A stretch of 64,000 bases of DNA from positions 1,116,001-1,180,000 of the forward strand of contig NC_017934.1 in NCBI RefSeq assembly GCF_000147715.2, read 5' to 3'. The position numbers and the translations under genes were made by a program. The DNA comes from Mesotoga prima MesG1.Ag.4.2 (GTDB lineage: Bacteria; Thermotogota; Thermotogae; Petrotogales; Kosmotogaceae). This document shows positions 45,207-54,859 of this stretch, one piece after another. The notes under the pieces were generated by a model. It was given only the letters and a program-made list of their open reading frames with translations, was not told the DNA's origin and did not search any database. Each line of letters starts with the position of its first letter. The first letter of the stretch is position 1.

Positions 45207-47015
45207 GTGAAGAAGATTGTTACGAGAGTGATTATTGGTTTAATTATTGGGTTGATTACGTGGGGGATCGTTGTCATCATTTTCAGCAGCGGTATTTCAG
45301 ATACTTTCTCATCAATCACTTCAATCGAGAAAGCAGATGTGCTCATGGAAATAGATGAAAATGGTCTTCTGACGGTCACGGAGACGATCGACTACGTTTT
45401 CAAGAAACCATATAGAGGCATTTATAGAGAGCTGCCTGCCGACAGGGCCGGAAGTCAGTACAGCGCGATTGAAGTAACTGCAGTTGGAAAAGAGATCAAA
45501 TACATCGAGTCGTTTGGTTCTCAGGACGCTCGATCTGTAAGGATTTGGTTTGTCCCGTATAACACGGGTGCGGTATCTCCTGTGAAGGGAGAAGAAAGAG
45601 TAAGCGTTACTTACAAGTACACGGTAAGAAGAGCTGTAGAAGTCGGTACAGATATAGCTCAGATTTTCAGGAAGATATGGGGCGAAGATACTGCAAGTTG
45701 GGTCAAAAAAATCACAGCTACAATAGTCTTTCCTGAGAATCTTGAGATCCTTGAATTCTATACACATCCCGATGCTGAAGTATATAGAGAAGGAAATACC
45801 TATGAATTGGAGGTTACAAATGTGCCTCCACTAACATATGTTGAATTTAGAGCAGTGATTCCTAAAGATCAAGCGATGGCCATGAATATGAGAAATGTTG
45901 CTTTGGGCGGAGCCTTTGACAAGAATTACATAGACGGGGTCGAGAGCGGAGTCAGGCGAAAGATCCTCTTTGGAAAATGGATAATCCCGATCGCGATCGG
46001 TTTGCTGACGCCCTTTGTTTTCATTCTTGCTCACAGGAAGCTTGGCAGGGAAATAGACGTTGGATATTACGCGGAATATGAACGAGATCTGCCGACACAA
46101 CACGCGCCCGATGTCATAAACGCAGCGGTCAAGAACCTGGCCGGTATGGTAGACAACGACGGGATTGGATCTACAATAATGGAGCTTTATCGGAGGGAGT
46201 ACATCGATTTCGAGAAGGGCAAAGGCGACAAGGTTGAGGGAATTGTTATAAAGAACCGCGACGTTTCAAAGCTTAGGCCTACAGAAGCTGCATTCCTAGA
46301 GTTTCTAGACAAGTACGACACAGGAAACGTATTCGATTTCTCTGCAGTCAAGAAGACGGTTACTAAGAAGCAATCGGAAGCAAGGATCTTCACGAGCGAT
46401 TTCTCAAAGTACAAGAGCAAAGTACACGACTCGGTCAAGGGGATGCATCTTATTGATCTGAAGGGAAACGCAATCGCCAAAGGTTACTCCATACTTATGT
46501 TCGTAGTCTGTGTGATCCTCCTCGCTTTCTATTCAGGCGCCGATCTTGCGCCTTTGAGAATCTTCTCTCTTATCTTCTTCGGTGCAATCTGGGTTCTCTG
46601 CTGGATAGTGATGGTCCTGCCGAAGGATGTATTTGGTCGATGGACAAGGGAGGGAAGGCTCTTCTATCTGAAGTGGCTCGGGCTTAAGAACTATCTCGAG
46701 GACTACTCTCTGCTCAATGAAAAGCCGCCCGAATCGATCATCCTCTGGGAGGAGTATCTCGTCTATGCAACCGCTCTTGGAATAGCGGACACCGTTAGAA
46801 AGAACCTGAACAAGATTGTTCCGGAAGATGTCTGGAACGAGCAGAGCAGACATCCATACATGTACTATCCCGTTACTGCCTATGCTGTAAGCTCTTTTAC
46901 GGGTGTTACCAGAGCAGCCTATTCCGCCTCGAGCAAAGGCTCCGGAGGCGGCGGAGGATTCAGTGGTGGAGGCTCCGGCGGTGGCGGAGGAGGAGGCGGT
47001 ACTGGCGGCTTCTAG
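45207..47015 (+). CDS. DUF2207-family membrane protein with glycine-rich tail
   Basis: About 602 residues. Begins at GTG 45207 with GGGGAGGTGG six bases upstream; an earlier in-frame ATG at 44925 would translate the IS remnant and CT tract and is rejected. One N-terminal membrane helix (VIIGLIIGLITWGIVVIIF), a long extracytoplasmic domain with the DUF2207 pattern (EKADVLMEIDENGLLTVTETIDYVF, PYRGIYRELPADRAG), helices at about 255-275 and 425-470, a cytoplasmic winged-helix-like part and the tail GSGGGGGFSGGGSGGGGGGG. Function unknown; typical in length and tail for the family. Confidence 0.9.
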   Translation: MKKIVTRVIIGLIIGLITWGIVVIIFSSGISDTFSSITSIEKADVLMEIDENGLLTVTETIDYVFKKPYRGIYRELPADRAGSQYSAIEVTAVGKEIKYIESFGSQDARSVRIWFVPYNTGAVSPVKGEERVSVTYKYTVRRAVEVGTDIAQIFRKIWGEDTASWVKKITATIVFPENLEILEFYTHPDAEVYREGNTYELEVTNVPPLTYVEFRAVIPKDQAMAMNMRNVALGGAFDKNYIDGVESGVRRKILFGKWIIPIAIGLLTPFVFILAHRKLGREIDVGYYAEYERDLPTQHAPDVINAAVKNLAGMVDNDGIGSTIMELYRREYIDFEKGKGDKVEGIVIKNRDVSKLRPTEAAFLEFLDKYDTGNVFDFSAVKKTVTKKQSEARIFTSDFSKYKSKVHDSVKGMHLIDLKGNAIAKGYSILMFVVCVILLAFYSGADLAPLRIFSLIFFGAIWVLCWIVMVLPKDVFGRWTREGRLFYLKWLGLKNYLEDYSLLNEKPPESIILWEEYLVYATALGIADTVRKNLNKIVPEDVWNEQSRHPYMYYPVTAYAVSSFTGVTRAAYSASSKGSGGGGGFSGGGSGGGGGGGGTGGF

Positions 47016-47117
47016 GAGTCTCCGCCTCTTGCGACTAGGCTAAGCATATAGCGATTTGTGATGTCGCATCGGACTTAAATGAGATGATCACTTAACGATA
47101 TGTTTTCATTAAGGGAG

Positions 47118-47144
47118 TTGAGCACCAGACCAGCGTGATATAAT
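47118..47144 (+). promoter_or_regulatory. Promoter of the lysine biosynthesis operon
   Basis: TTGAGC (47118-47123), 15-bp spacer, TATAAT (47139-47144) with the extended element TGA directly before it. Transcription would start near 47151, just before the riboswitch. Confidence 0.7.
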
Positions 47145-47156
47145 CAATCGAAAGTT

Positions 47157-47322
47157 ACCCAACGGAGGAGCACCCGAGATGAGTAGACGTCCATCAGGGA
47201 ATCGGGACGGATCGAAAGGCGAGGGTGCCGAAGAAGGCGGAAGCCCCAGCGACCGACTTCTGGGCATACGGGAAATACCTGTATGACTGTCACGAAGAAT
47301 GCGTGGAGAGCCGGTGGGTTGG
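47157..47322 (+). ncRNA. Lysine riboswitch (L box) aptamer
   Basis: Conserved blocks of the lysine aptamer appear in order: ACGGAGG, CACCCGAGATGAGTAG, CATCAGGG, ATCGGGACGG, GAAAGGCGAGGGTGCCGAAG, TTCTGGGCATACGGGAAATA, GACTGTCACGAAGAATGCG and GGAGAGCCGGT. They match, block for block, my recollection of the T. maritima asd-leader riboswitch. The outer stem P1 pairs CCCAAC near 47158 with GTTGG near 47318. Lysine binding should stop transcription at the terminator 28 bases downstream, before asd. Confidence 0.96.
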
Positions 47323-47349
47323 AATAAGAGATTATTTCAAACCATTGAA

Positions 47350-47379
47350 GTGTTCCCGTTTTCTTCGGGAACACTTTTT
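47350..47379 (+). terminator. Riboswitch-controlled intrinsic terminator
   Basis: GTGTTCCCG (47350-47358), seven-base loop, CGGGAACAC (47366-47374) and TTTTT. It is the expression platform of the lysine riboswitch: terminate when lysine is bound, read through into asd when lysine is scarce. Confidence 0.92.
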
Positions 47380-47399
47380 GTTATTCAGGAGGTGGTTTA

Positions 47400-48365
47400 G
47401 TGAGAATTGCAATAGTCGGCGCAACCGGGGAAGTTGGCCGAATGATGTTAAAAAAACTCGAAGAAGAGAACATTCCAGCAGAAGTGATCGATCTCTACGC
47501 TTCCAGCAGAAGTGTGGGAAAGAAGTTCACTCTCAAAGACAAAACTTTAGAGGTCGTCGAGCTTCGCGAAGATTCTTTTGACAGGGGTTACGATTACGTG
47601 CTCTTCTCGGCAGGGGCGTCGATATCGAGGCATTACTCGCCAATAGCTGCAGAAAAAGGGGCTCTGGTGATCGACAATTCGTCGGCCTTCAGAAGCGATG
47701 CTGAGGTTCCTCTCGTTGTGCCAGAAATCAACGGTTTTCTCGTTAAGGGCTACAAAGGAATCATTGCAAACCCGAACTGCTCTACTATACAAATGGTCCT
47801 TTCTTTAAGTGGCATATACAGGAGATACGGAGTCAAGACGATAGTCGTCTCTACTTATCAGGCGGTATCAGGTGCAGGGAACAAAGGAGTCGCCGAACTC
47901 GAAAAGCAGGAGGCCGGCGAGATTGTTTCAACCGTCTTCATCAGACAGATACATAGAAATGTCGTACCTGTAATAGGCGATCTACTTGAGACCGGTTTTT
48001 CAACCGAAGAGATGAAGATGGTCAACGAAACGAGAAAGATTTTCGGCGACGATTCAATTTCCGTCTGGCCTACGACTGTTCGAGTTCCCGTTGCACACGG
48101 CCACTCGGAATCCATATTCGTCGAAACGATCGAGCCCTTTACGCTTGACGGCCTGAAAAGTGTGATTGAAAACTCTGAGAACGTTGTTTACAGCGAAGAT
48201 CATTTAACCCCCCTCGAAGTTGCCGGTTCCGATCTCGTCTATGTATCACGACTCAGAACCTTCGATTCCAGCAGATTCCTTTTCTGGAACATAGCGGACA
48301 ACATCCGCGTTGGTGCCGCAACAAACGCGGTCAGAATAATGAAAGCCCATATGGGAGGCGCTTAA
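47400..48365 (+). CDS. asd: Aspartate-semialdehyde dehydrogenase
   Basis: 321 residues. NADP-binding IVGATGEVGRMML, catalytic Cys in IIANPNCSTIQM and the His/Arg region VRVPVAHGHSESIFVE. Second step of the aspartate pathway, reducing aspartyl phosphate. Starts at GTG 47400 with GGAGGTGG upstream, directly behind the riboswitch terminator. Confidence 0.97.
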   Translation: MRIAIVGATGEVGRMMLKKLEEENIPAEVIDLYASSRSVGKKFTLKDKTLEVVELREDSFDRGYDYVLFSAGASISRHYSPIAAEKGALVIDNSSAFRSDAEVPLVVPEINGFLVKGYKGIIANPNCSTIQMVLSLSGIYRRYGVKTIVVSTYQAVSGAGNKGVAELEKQEAGEIVSTVFIRQIHRNVVPVIGDLLETGFSTEEMKMVNETRKIFGDDSISVWPTTVRVPVAHGHSESIFVETIEPFTLDGLKSVIENSENVVYSEDHLTPLEVAGSDLVYVSRLRTFDSSRFLFWNIADNIRVGAATNAVRIMKAHMGGA

Positions 48366-49081
48366 TGATGAGAGGAGCATACTACACCGCAACGGGAAAC
48401 ACCTTTCTTGTAGTCGACTCTAGAGAGAGAAAACTGAGCGATATGGAGAAACGCCTTCTTGTGTTGAAGTATGTAGACGGAAGAGACGGAGCTATCTTCG
48501 TCGAAAGAGATTTCATGGACTACTACAACTGTGATGGAAACAGAGCCGCTTTTTGCGGGAACGGGGCGAGGACCTACGTTTATTTCATTCACGAGAAGGA
48601 GAAGCGCAATTTGGTAGAATTCTCCTCTCACGCGGGCAACGTTTTGGGTAAAGTGGACGATCTAGTCAGCGTACGAATGCCGTCTCCCAGGTTTCTCGGT
48701 ACCTTTGAAGAGGAAGATTATTCTGGAGAGATAGTCGTCGTAGGCGTCCCGCATCTAGTTATCGAAGGAGACACAGATAAAGTAGATTGGAACGCTCTTC
48801 TGCCTCTGAGACATCTTTACGATGCAAATATAAACGTATTCACCGTTAAGAAAGAAGGAAGTCTCAGGATACGGACATTCGAACGGGGTGTTGAAGGCGA
48901 AACCGGTGCCTGCGGAAGTGGTGCCACCTCAGTAGTATGGCTCTACTCGCGGAGAACTGGCTGTGAAAAAGTCATTCTGCAGGCAAATGGCGGGGACCTT
49001 ACCGTGTCATTCAGAGATGGATCCGCCTATCTTGGAGGAGGTGTGGAGAAATGTTCAGAGGAACTGGAACTGCAGTTATAA
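48365..49081 (+). CDS. dapF: Diaminopimelate epimerase
   Basis: 238 residues, shorter than the usual 270-280. Both active-site cysteines are present: CDGNRAAFCGNGART and GETGACGSGATS. Converts LL-DAP to meso-DAP for lysine and peptidoglycan. The ATG at 48365 overlaps the asd stop and has GGGAGG six bases before it. Its end overlaps dapA by 31 bases. Confidence 0.93.
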   Translation: MMRGAYYTATGNTFLVVDSRERKLSDMEKRLLVLKYVDGRDGAIFVERDFMDYYNCDGNRAAFCGNGARTYVYFIHEKEKRNLVEFSSHAGNVLGKVDDLVSVRMPSPRFLGTFEEEDYSGEIVVVGVPHLVIEGDTDKVDWNALLPLRHLYDANINVFTVKKEGSLRIRTFERGVEGETGACGSGATSVVWLYSRRTGCEKVILQANGGDLTVSFRDGSAYLGGGVEKCSEELELQL

Positions 49082-49932
49082 CGCCCTTTAAAGACGGAGC
49101 CGTTGATTTCGGCTCATTCAGGCGATTCCTTCGTTTCCAGCTTGAGAACGGAATAGAGGCATTGATAGTTCTCGGCACGACCGGCGAATCACCGACTATA
49201 AATGAATCTGAACGAACCAAACTGATAAGAATTGCAGTGGACGAGGCAGGCGGCAAGGTACCCGTAATAGTGGGTACCGGGACGAATTCGACGGAGAAGA
49301 CAATAAAGAGCTCGCTGAAGGCTTTTGACGAGGGTGCCGACGGCGTGCTTGTGGTTGTACCCTATTACAATAAACCGACACAAGAGGGCCTTTACAGACA
49401 CTTTGGAGAGATAGCTACGCGCGTACAGGGACCGGTTATCATCTACAACGTACCGGGGAGGACAGGGGCAAACATCCTGCCGGACACGGTAATCAGATGT
49501 CTAGAGTTCAATAACATCGTTGGTGTAAAGGAGGCGAGCGGGGACCAGTATCAGGTCGACTACCTCATCTCCGCCTTGCGGTCAAAGGAATCTGACTTCA
49601 AAGTTTGGTCCGGAAACGACGACCAGGCCTTCCATCTCTGTTGCAGCGGGGGTGACGGAGTGATCTCGGTAATCTCCAACGTTGCGCCGATGAAGACATC
49701 CACCATGATTCATTCGATCCTAAAGGGCGATCTTCATATAGCTAGAGGGCTCCATCTGGAGCTTCTGCCTTTAATGAAGGCACTGTTCGTGGAGTCTAAT
49801 CCTATTCCTGTAAAATACGCGCTCAGCCTTATGAACTACTGCCAAAACGAACTTCGTCTACCGCTTTACGAGCTTTCAGAAGGAAACCGAAACGTCGTCC
49901 GGAAGGCTTTGCAGGAGAGTGGTGTCCTGTGA
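49051..49932 (+). CDS. dapA: 4-hydroxy-tetrahydrodipicolinate synthase
   Basis: 293 residues, normal length. TIM barrel with GTTGESPTIN, the Tyr in IIYNVPGRTG and the Schiff-base Lys in VGVKEASGD. Condenses pyruvate with aspartate semialdehyde. Starts inside dapF. Confidence 0.97.
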   Translation: MFRGTGTAVITPFKDGAVDFGSFRRFLRFQLENGIEALIVLGTTGESPTINESERTKLIRIAVDEAGGKVPVIVGTGTNSTEKTIKSSLKAFDEGADGVLVVVPYYNKPTQEGLYRHFGEIATRVQGPVIIYNVPGRTGANILPDTVIRCLEFNNIVGVKEASGDQYQVDYLISALRSKESDFKVWSGNDDQAFHLCCSGGDGVISVISNVAPMKTSTMIHSILKGDLHIARGLHLELLPLMKALFVESNPIPVKYALSLMNYCQNELRLPLYELSEGNRNVVRKALQESGVL

Positions 49933-50576
49933 GATATGGTTTGACCGGTTCCACGGGCCGTATGGGAAAAGAGATTATCGAGGTCTTTAAAGGACATGAT
50001 CTTGTGCTCGAAGTTAATGATACAGGGATCTTCCGGCACGGCGAACCGGAAGTGATCGTGGATTTTTCGAATCGCGAAGTACTTAAGACTACGATCGAAC
50101 TGGCCGTGCAGTTCGGGGCAGGTGTGGTGATCGGTACCACCGCTCTTAGTCAGTCAGACCTCACAGATCTCAGGACTCTTTCTGAGAAGGTGCCTGTGGT
50201 CCAGAGCTATAACTTCTCCACAGGCATAAATATCATGAAGATGATTCTCAGAGAGTTCTCTTCACTACTGAAAGACTTTGAGGCAGAGTTGATTGAAACC
50301 CACCACAGCGGGAAGAAGGACGCGCCTTCGGGAACAGCCTTGATGCTGAAAGACGCTACGGAGAGGGATCTTCCCATTCATTCGCTGAGGGTGGGGGGAG
50401 TTCCGGGGGATCATTCCATAGTATTTGCGAACGAAGGCGAGGTAATTGAGATAACTCACAGAGCGATCTCGAGAAAAGTTTTCGCCATTGGCGCACTGAC
50501 CGCGGCTCGATTCTGCCTGGAGCATGAGAAGGGTTTCTACTCCTTTGAGGAGGTAATAAGATGGACGCAGAGATGA
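49929..50576 (+). CDS. dapB: 4-hydroxy-tetrahydrodipicolinate reductase
   Basis: 215 residues, short form as in Thermotoga. N-terminal [15 protein letters not shown] nucleotide site and the substrate loop [19 protein letters not shown] start overlaps dapA stop (GTGA). Overlaps dapH by 16 bases. Confidence 0.96.
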   Translation: MRYGLTGSTGRMGKEIIEVFKGHDLVLEVNDTGIFRHGEPEVIVDFSNREVLKTTIELAVQFGAGVVIGTTALSQSDLTDLRTLSEKVPVVQSYNFSTGINIMKMILREFSSLLKDFEAELIETHHSGKKDAPSGTALMLKDATERDLPIHSLRVGGVPGDHSIVFANEGEVIEITHRAISRKVFAIGALTAARFCLEHEKGFYSFEEVIRWTQR

Positions 50577-51268
50577 TCATAAGGATGATTAGAGACGCAA
50601 AAAAGAAGACCCCTGCGGTCTGCTACTTATCCGGTGATTTGAGAGGTCTGAAACATGAAAATGTGCGATTTGTCGGCGGAAAGGATTTCGGGATTCTCTT
50701 CGGTGATCTGAAAGAGATAGAAGCTATTCTCGAGTTACATTCAGAGAGAATTTCGGCTCATTACATCGAAGTAAAAGCTCGGAACTCCGCTCTTCCCCTG
50801 GCCGATCTGACCAAATACCACGCAAGGATAGAACCGGGAGCGATAATTCGTGATCTCGTAGAGATTGGCGACAATGCGGTGATTATGATGGGCGCCGTTC
50901 TGAATGTCGGAGCTGTAATCGGTGAGGCCACCATGATAGATATGAACGCCGTAATCGGGGGAAGGGCGATTATCGGAGCAAACTGCCATATAGGGGCTGG
51001 GGCCGTTGTTGCAGGCGTGGTCGAACCGCCCAGTGCCACTCCCGTCGTTATTGAAGACAACGTGCTTGTCGGAGCCAACGCGGTTATTCTTGAAGGTGTA
51101 AGAGTCGGCGATCATTCCGTAATAGCTGCCGGTGCTGTGGTCACAAAGGATATTCCGCCCTATTCCGTTGCGGTGGGAATGCCAGCAAAAGTAGTTAAGC
51201 GGTTCGACGAGAAGACGGCAAGTAAAACGAGTCTCGTTCAAGAGCTGCGTGAGATACAGGAGAGCTAG
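50561..51268 (+). CDS. dapH: Tetrahydrodipicolinate N-acetyltransferase
   Basis: 235 residues: N-terminal alpha/beta part ([16 protein letters not shown]) and a left-handed beta-helix of hexapeptide repeats ([38 protein letters not shown]). The PPSATPV segment and short N-terminal domain match DapH, not the succinylase DapD, so the pathway uses acetylated intermediates. GAGGAGG before the ATG. Confidence 0.94.
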   Translation: MDAEMIIRMIRDAKKKTPAVCYLSGDLRGLKHENVRFVGGKDFGILFGDLKEIEAILELHSERISAHYIEVKARNSALPLADLTKYHARIEPGAIIRDLVEIGDNAVIMMGAVLNVGAVIGEATMIDMNAVIGGRAIIGANCHIGAGAVVAGVVEPPSATPVVIEDNVLVGANAVILEGVRVGDHSVIAAGAVVTKDIPPYSVAVGMPAKVVKRFDEKTASKTSLVQELREIQES

Positions 51269-52468
51269 ATGATCGTTCAAAAATACGGAGGTTCATCTGT
51301 TTCCGATACCGAAAGAATAAGAAACGTTGCAAGAAGAATAAGGAAGAAGGTCGACGCAGGGGAAAAAGTGATCGTTGTCGTCTCTGCGATGGGAAAGACT
51401 ACGAATGAGCTAATATCTCTAGCAGAATCCGTAACTGAAAATCCCGATCCCAGGGAACTGGCGATGCTTCTTTCCACCGGGGAACAGGTTTCGGCCGCTC
51501 TACTCTCGATGACTCTAATAGAGATGGGAGTTAGATCTATCTCGCAAAACGCCATGCAGCTGGAGATCTCAACGTTTGGCGATTTCGATAACGCGCGAAT
51601 CGCCGATCTTAATCTCGACAAGATATACGCCGAGCTTGAGAAGCACGATGTGATAGTTGTCACCGGATTTCAGGGTGTCGACCCGGAAGGGAATCTAACA
51701 ACGCTAGGCCGAGGAGGTTCCGACACTTCGGCAGTCGCAATCGCTGCCAAAGCCGGTGTTCAATGTGAAATACTCAGCGATGTCCCAGGTATTTTCACCT
51801 GTGATCCGAAATTTCACAAGGATGCGAAAAAACTGGACTACATAACATATGACGAAATGCTTGAACTGGCAGCCCTTGGGGCAAAAGTCCTCCATTCAAG
51901 GTCTGTGGAAATAGCAAAGAAGTATAACGTCGAAATCCTGTGTTTGTCTTCATTCAGTGAAGAAGGAGGTACTAGAGTGGTGAACAGGCTACCGGAATGG
52001 CTTGAACAGCCTGTAGTAACTGGAGCGACTATTGACACAAACCAGTTGAAGATCGCAATAAACAAACTTCCCGGAAATACGGACATCGTAAGCAAGATCT
52101 TCCAGGCGGTTGCTGGATCGAGTTTCAACGTAGACATGATCTCGATAGTAAACGATAATGGGTACATTCATCTGGCCTTCACTGTGCTTTCAGCAAGTCC
52201 CGCTGCAATAAAGAGCACGATAGAAAGCGTCCTGGTCGATGTAGACAACTGGGAGCTTGCTATAGATGAGGACGTTGCGAAGATTTCCACCGTGGGAGTA
52301 GGCATGAGGTCGAGTGCAGGAGTCGCTTCTCGTTTCTTCTTGGCCCTTCAGAAGGCCGGCGCGAAAATAATAGCAACGACAACCTCCGAGATAAAGATCT
52401 CTGTGTTGGTTCCAAAATCTCAGGCAGGCAAGGCCTTGAAGGCCCTGCTCGACGAATTCGAACTGTGA
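51269..52468 (+). CDS. lysC: Aspartate kinase with two ACT domains
   Basis: 399 residues. Kinase N-terminal VQKYGGSSVSDTERI, substrate region LGRGGSDTSAVAIAA, and C-terminal tandem ACT domains (from about 265), normally the site of lysine/threonine feedback inhibition. First step of the pathway. Starts directly after the dapH stop. Confidence 0.96.
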   Translation: MIVQKYGGSSVSDTERIRNVARRIRKKVDAGEKVIVVVSAMGKTTNELISLAESVTENPDPRELAMLLSTGEQVSAALLSMTLIEMGVRSISQNAMQLEISTFGDFDNARIADLNLDKIYAELEKHDVIVVTGFQGVDPEGNLTTLGRGGSDTSAVAIAAKAGVQCEILSDVPGIFTCDPKFHKDAKKLDYITYDEMLELAALGAKVLHSRSVEIAKKYNVEILCLSSFSEEGGTRVVNRLPEWLEQPVVTGATIDTNQLKIAINKLPGNTDIVSKIFQAVAGSSFNVDMISIVNDNGYIHLAFTVLSASPAAIKSTIESVLVDVDNWELAIDEDVAKISTVGVGMRSSAGVASRFFLALQKAGAKIIATTTSEIKISVLVPKSQAGKALKALLDEFEL

Positions 52469-52477
52469 GATGATGAG

Positions 52478-53584
52478 ATGCTGTCAAACGTTTATTTGCC
52501 ATTTCCATTGAAGATCCGCAGTGCCCACGGCATCAGAATCGAGACGGATAGTGGCGAGTATCTCGATACCTTTGCCGGAATAGGGGTTCTTGCTTTCGGG
52601 CACACGGATAGAAAGACCGTCGAAGCCGTTACTTCAAAGGTTCAGCGGTTCTCCCACACTTCGAATTACTTCCTCGACGAAGACGCGATTTCTCTCAGCA
52701 AATTCATCCTCGACTTCTCAAATTCCGAAGGCGAAGTTTACTTCGCTAATTCCGGAACGGAAGCCACAGAGGCCGCTATAAAAGCTGTAAGAAGGCTAAA
52801 AAAGGGCAAGCTGATTTCGTTCGAGGGGAACTTCCACGGAAGAACGATGGGTGCTCTGTCCCTAACATACAGCGAGCGGCTTCGCAAACCCTTTGAACCG
52901 CTACTTCCAGACGTTCGGTTCATTCCTAAGAGTGTTCAGGATTTTGAAAAGGCAGTATTGTCTGATGAAATTGCCGCGGTCTTCGTGGAGGTCATTCAGG
53001 GGAACAGCGGTGTTCACCTATACCCTGCCGAGCTTCTTCAAGCCATAGAGAAGTTGAGAAAAGAGCGAGGTTTCTTGCTCGTAGCAGACGAAATCCAGAG
53101 TGGCCTCTGCAGGACGGGAGAGTATTTCGGTTATCAGAACTACGCGATCGAGCCGGACATGATAATACTGGGAAAGGCTGTGGGAGGTGGACTACCCCTG
53201 GGGGCCACCGTGTTCAGAGGCGTATCGCCTTTTTATCCCGGAGATCACGGCTCCACATTTGCACCGAATCCAGTCAGCCTCGCAGCAGGGCTCTCCGTTT
53301 TGAGTAGAATGGACTCGGCTCTTCTAGAAAGTGTTAGAATATGTGGGGCCCATCTGAAGGAGAATCTGGAGAGACTTCCCTGGGCAAGAGAAGTGAGAGG
53401 CATGGGACTCATGATTGGCGTTTCGACCGATAACCCTGAAAGAATAAAGAGCCTCGCGTTTGAAAGGAAGGTTCTTCTAAATGTTACGGCGGGAAGCATA
53501 AGGTTCCTTCCGGCGCTGAATATTACGGAAGAAGAGATAGACGAAATAACGGAGCGACTGGATTTTGGAGGACTAAATGATTGA
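52478..53584 (+). CDS. Class III aminotransferase, probable N-acetyl-LL-DAP aminotransferase
   Basis: 368 residues, acetylornithine aminotransferase family. PLP lysine in IILGKAVGGGLPLGA, EGNFHGRTMGALS and LVADEIQSGLCRTG motifs. Family members act on acetylornithine or N-acyl-DAP; position between lysC and lysA, with dapH present, points to the N-acetyl-diaminopimelate step (inference). Overlaps lysA by eight bases. Confidence 0.87.
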   Translation: MLSNVYLPFPLKIRSAHGIRIETDSGEYLDTFAGIGVLAFGHTDRKTVEAVTSKVQRFSHTSNYFLDEDAISLSKFILDFSNSEGEVYFANSGTEATEAAIKAVRRLKKGKLISFEGNFHGRTMGALSLTYSERLRKPFEPLLPDVRFIPKSVQDFEKAVLSDEIAAVFVEVIQGNSGVHLYPAELLQAIEKLRKERGFLLVADEIQSGLCRTGEYFGYQNYAIEPDMIILGKAVGGGLPLGATVFRGVSPFYPGDHGSTFAPNPVSLAAGLSVLSRMDSALLESVRICGAHLKENLERLPWAREVRGMGLMIGVSTDNPERIKSLAFERKVLLNVTAGSIRFLPALNITEEEIDEITERLDFGGLND

Positions 53585-54704
53585 TTTTCAGAAACTTGCA
53601 AATGAGTTTGGGACACCTCTATACGTATATGATGCGGAAAAGATAAGGAAGAGGATAAAGAAAGCGAAGACCGTTTTCGAGGGTCTCGATGCAGAGATAG
53701 TCTTTGCCCTTAAAGCCAACAACAACCCCGCACTTCTCAAGATCATGGCCGAGGAGGAAATCGGAGCCGACGTCGTCTCGAGGGGCGAGCTTCTTGCGTC
53801 GAAGATGGCCGGAATGAAGAGAATTCTCTGGAACGGGAACGGCAAAACTCACGAAGACATTACACATTTCGTGAACCAGGGGCTCAACATTGTCTGCATC
53901 GACTCGCTTCAGGAGTTGCCGCTCTGGGACGGGGTAAATGTGATCAAGCTCTTGAGAGTAAACCCCGATGTAGATGCCCGTACTCACCCGCATATATCGA
54001 CAGGCTTGAGGGCCCATAAATTCGGCGTGCCCATAGAAAAGGTCTCGGAAGTTGCCGACAGGATAGATGGAATACATCTTCACATAGGCTCTCAGATTAC
54101 GGACGTGGAACCCTTCTTCGATGCCTATTCTAAGGCCCTCGATTGTGCAAAGCAATACGGATTCAAGTACATCGATCTTGGTGGAGGCTGGGGAATAGAC
54201 TACGAAGGAAAAGAACTTGACATAGAAAGACTTCAAAAGGGAATATCCGGAATCTTTGCAGGCTTTGACGGTAAACTGATAGCCGAACTGGGAAGATTCA
54301 TCATAGGTCCGGCCGGCTATCTGGTCACCAAAGTAGTAAGCGTCAAGCCTTCGGAAAAGATATTTATTGTCACCGACGCTGGAATGAACGCCTTGATAAG
54401 ACCAGTGCTGTATGATGCCCATCACAGAATTCAGGTCCTCGCAAGCACAAAAAAGACCGTCACTGCCGATGTGGTCGGCCCGCTGTGTGAAAGCGGTGAC
54501 ATCCTTGCCAGGGGTCGAAAGCTCGAAGTACCGATTCCCGGAACCGCAATAGTCTTGGAGAATGCCGGCGCATATGGATTCTCAATGGCAAACAACTACA
54601 ACGGAATGCCCTTCCCTGCGGAAGTGCTCGTGGACGGAGAAGAGGTCAAGCTCATTCGCCGCAGACAGAGCATTGAGGAACTATTCACTAACGTAAAGAT
54701 GTGA
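53577..54704 (+). CDS. lysA: Diaminopimelate decarboxylase
   Basis: 375 residues. Fold III PLP enzyme: Lys in VFALKANNNPALL, HLHIGSQ, LGGGWGIDY (phosphate loop) and the Cys site GPLCESGDIL. Makes lysine from meso-DAP. Last gene of the operon; a terminator follows. Confidence 0.97.
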   Translation: MIDFQKLANEFGTPLYVYDAEKIRKRIKKAKTVFEGLDAEIVFALKANNNPALLKIMAEEEIGADVVSRGELLASKMAGMKRILWNGNGKTHEDITHFVNQGLNIVCIDSLQELPLWDGVNVIKLLRVNPDVDARTHPHISTGLRAHKFGVPIEKVSEVADRIDGIHLHIGSQITDVEPFFDAYSKALDCAKQYGFKYIDLGGGWGIDYEGKELDIERLQKGISGIFAGFDGKLIAELGRFIIGPAGYLVTKVVSVKPSEKIFIVTDAGMNALIRPVLYDAHHRIQVLASTKKTVTADVVGPLCESGDILARGRKLEVPIPGTAIVLENAGAYGFSMANNYNGMPFPAEVLVDGEEVKLIRRRQSIEELFTNVKM

Positions 54705-54790
54705 AGATCGAGATCCGCCCTTTCGATAAATCGCTGAATCAAACGAAAGCTCGTGATTCATTGGGTAGAGACTCAGATAAAGAAAAGCAA

Positions 54791-54828
54791 AAAGAGGGAC
54801 TGATTCATTTCTTTTGTCCCTCTTTTTT
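54791..54828 (+). terminator. Terminator after lysA
   Basis: AAAGAGGGAC (54791-54800), 15-base loop, GTCCCTCTTT (54816-54825) with a run of T to 54828. The A-run on the left side makes it potentially bidirectional, also serving the convergent esterase gene. Confidence 0.88.
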
Positions 54829-54859
54829 GGTGACTTATCGTGCTTTCGAAGAACGATTT

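Noticed and set aside
47225-47581. Open frame across the asd leader
   Set aside because: It overlaps the lysine riboswitch and the asd start in another frame.
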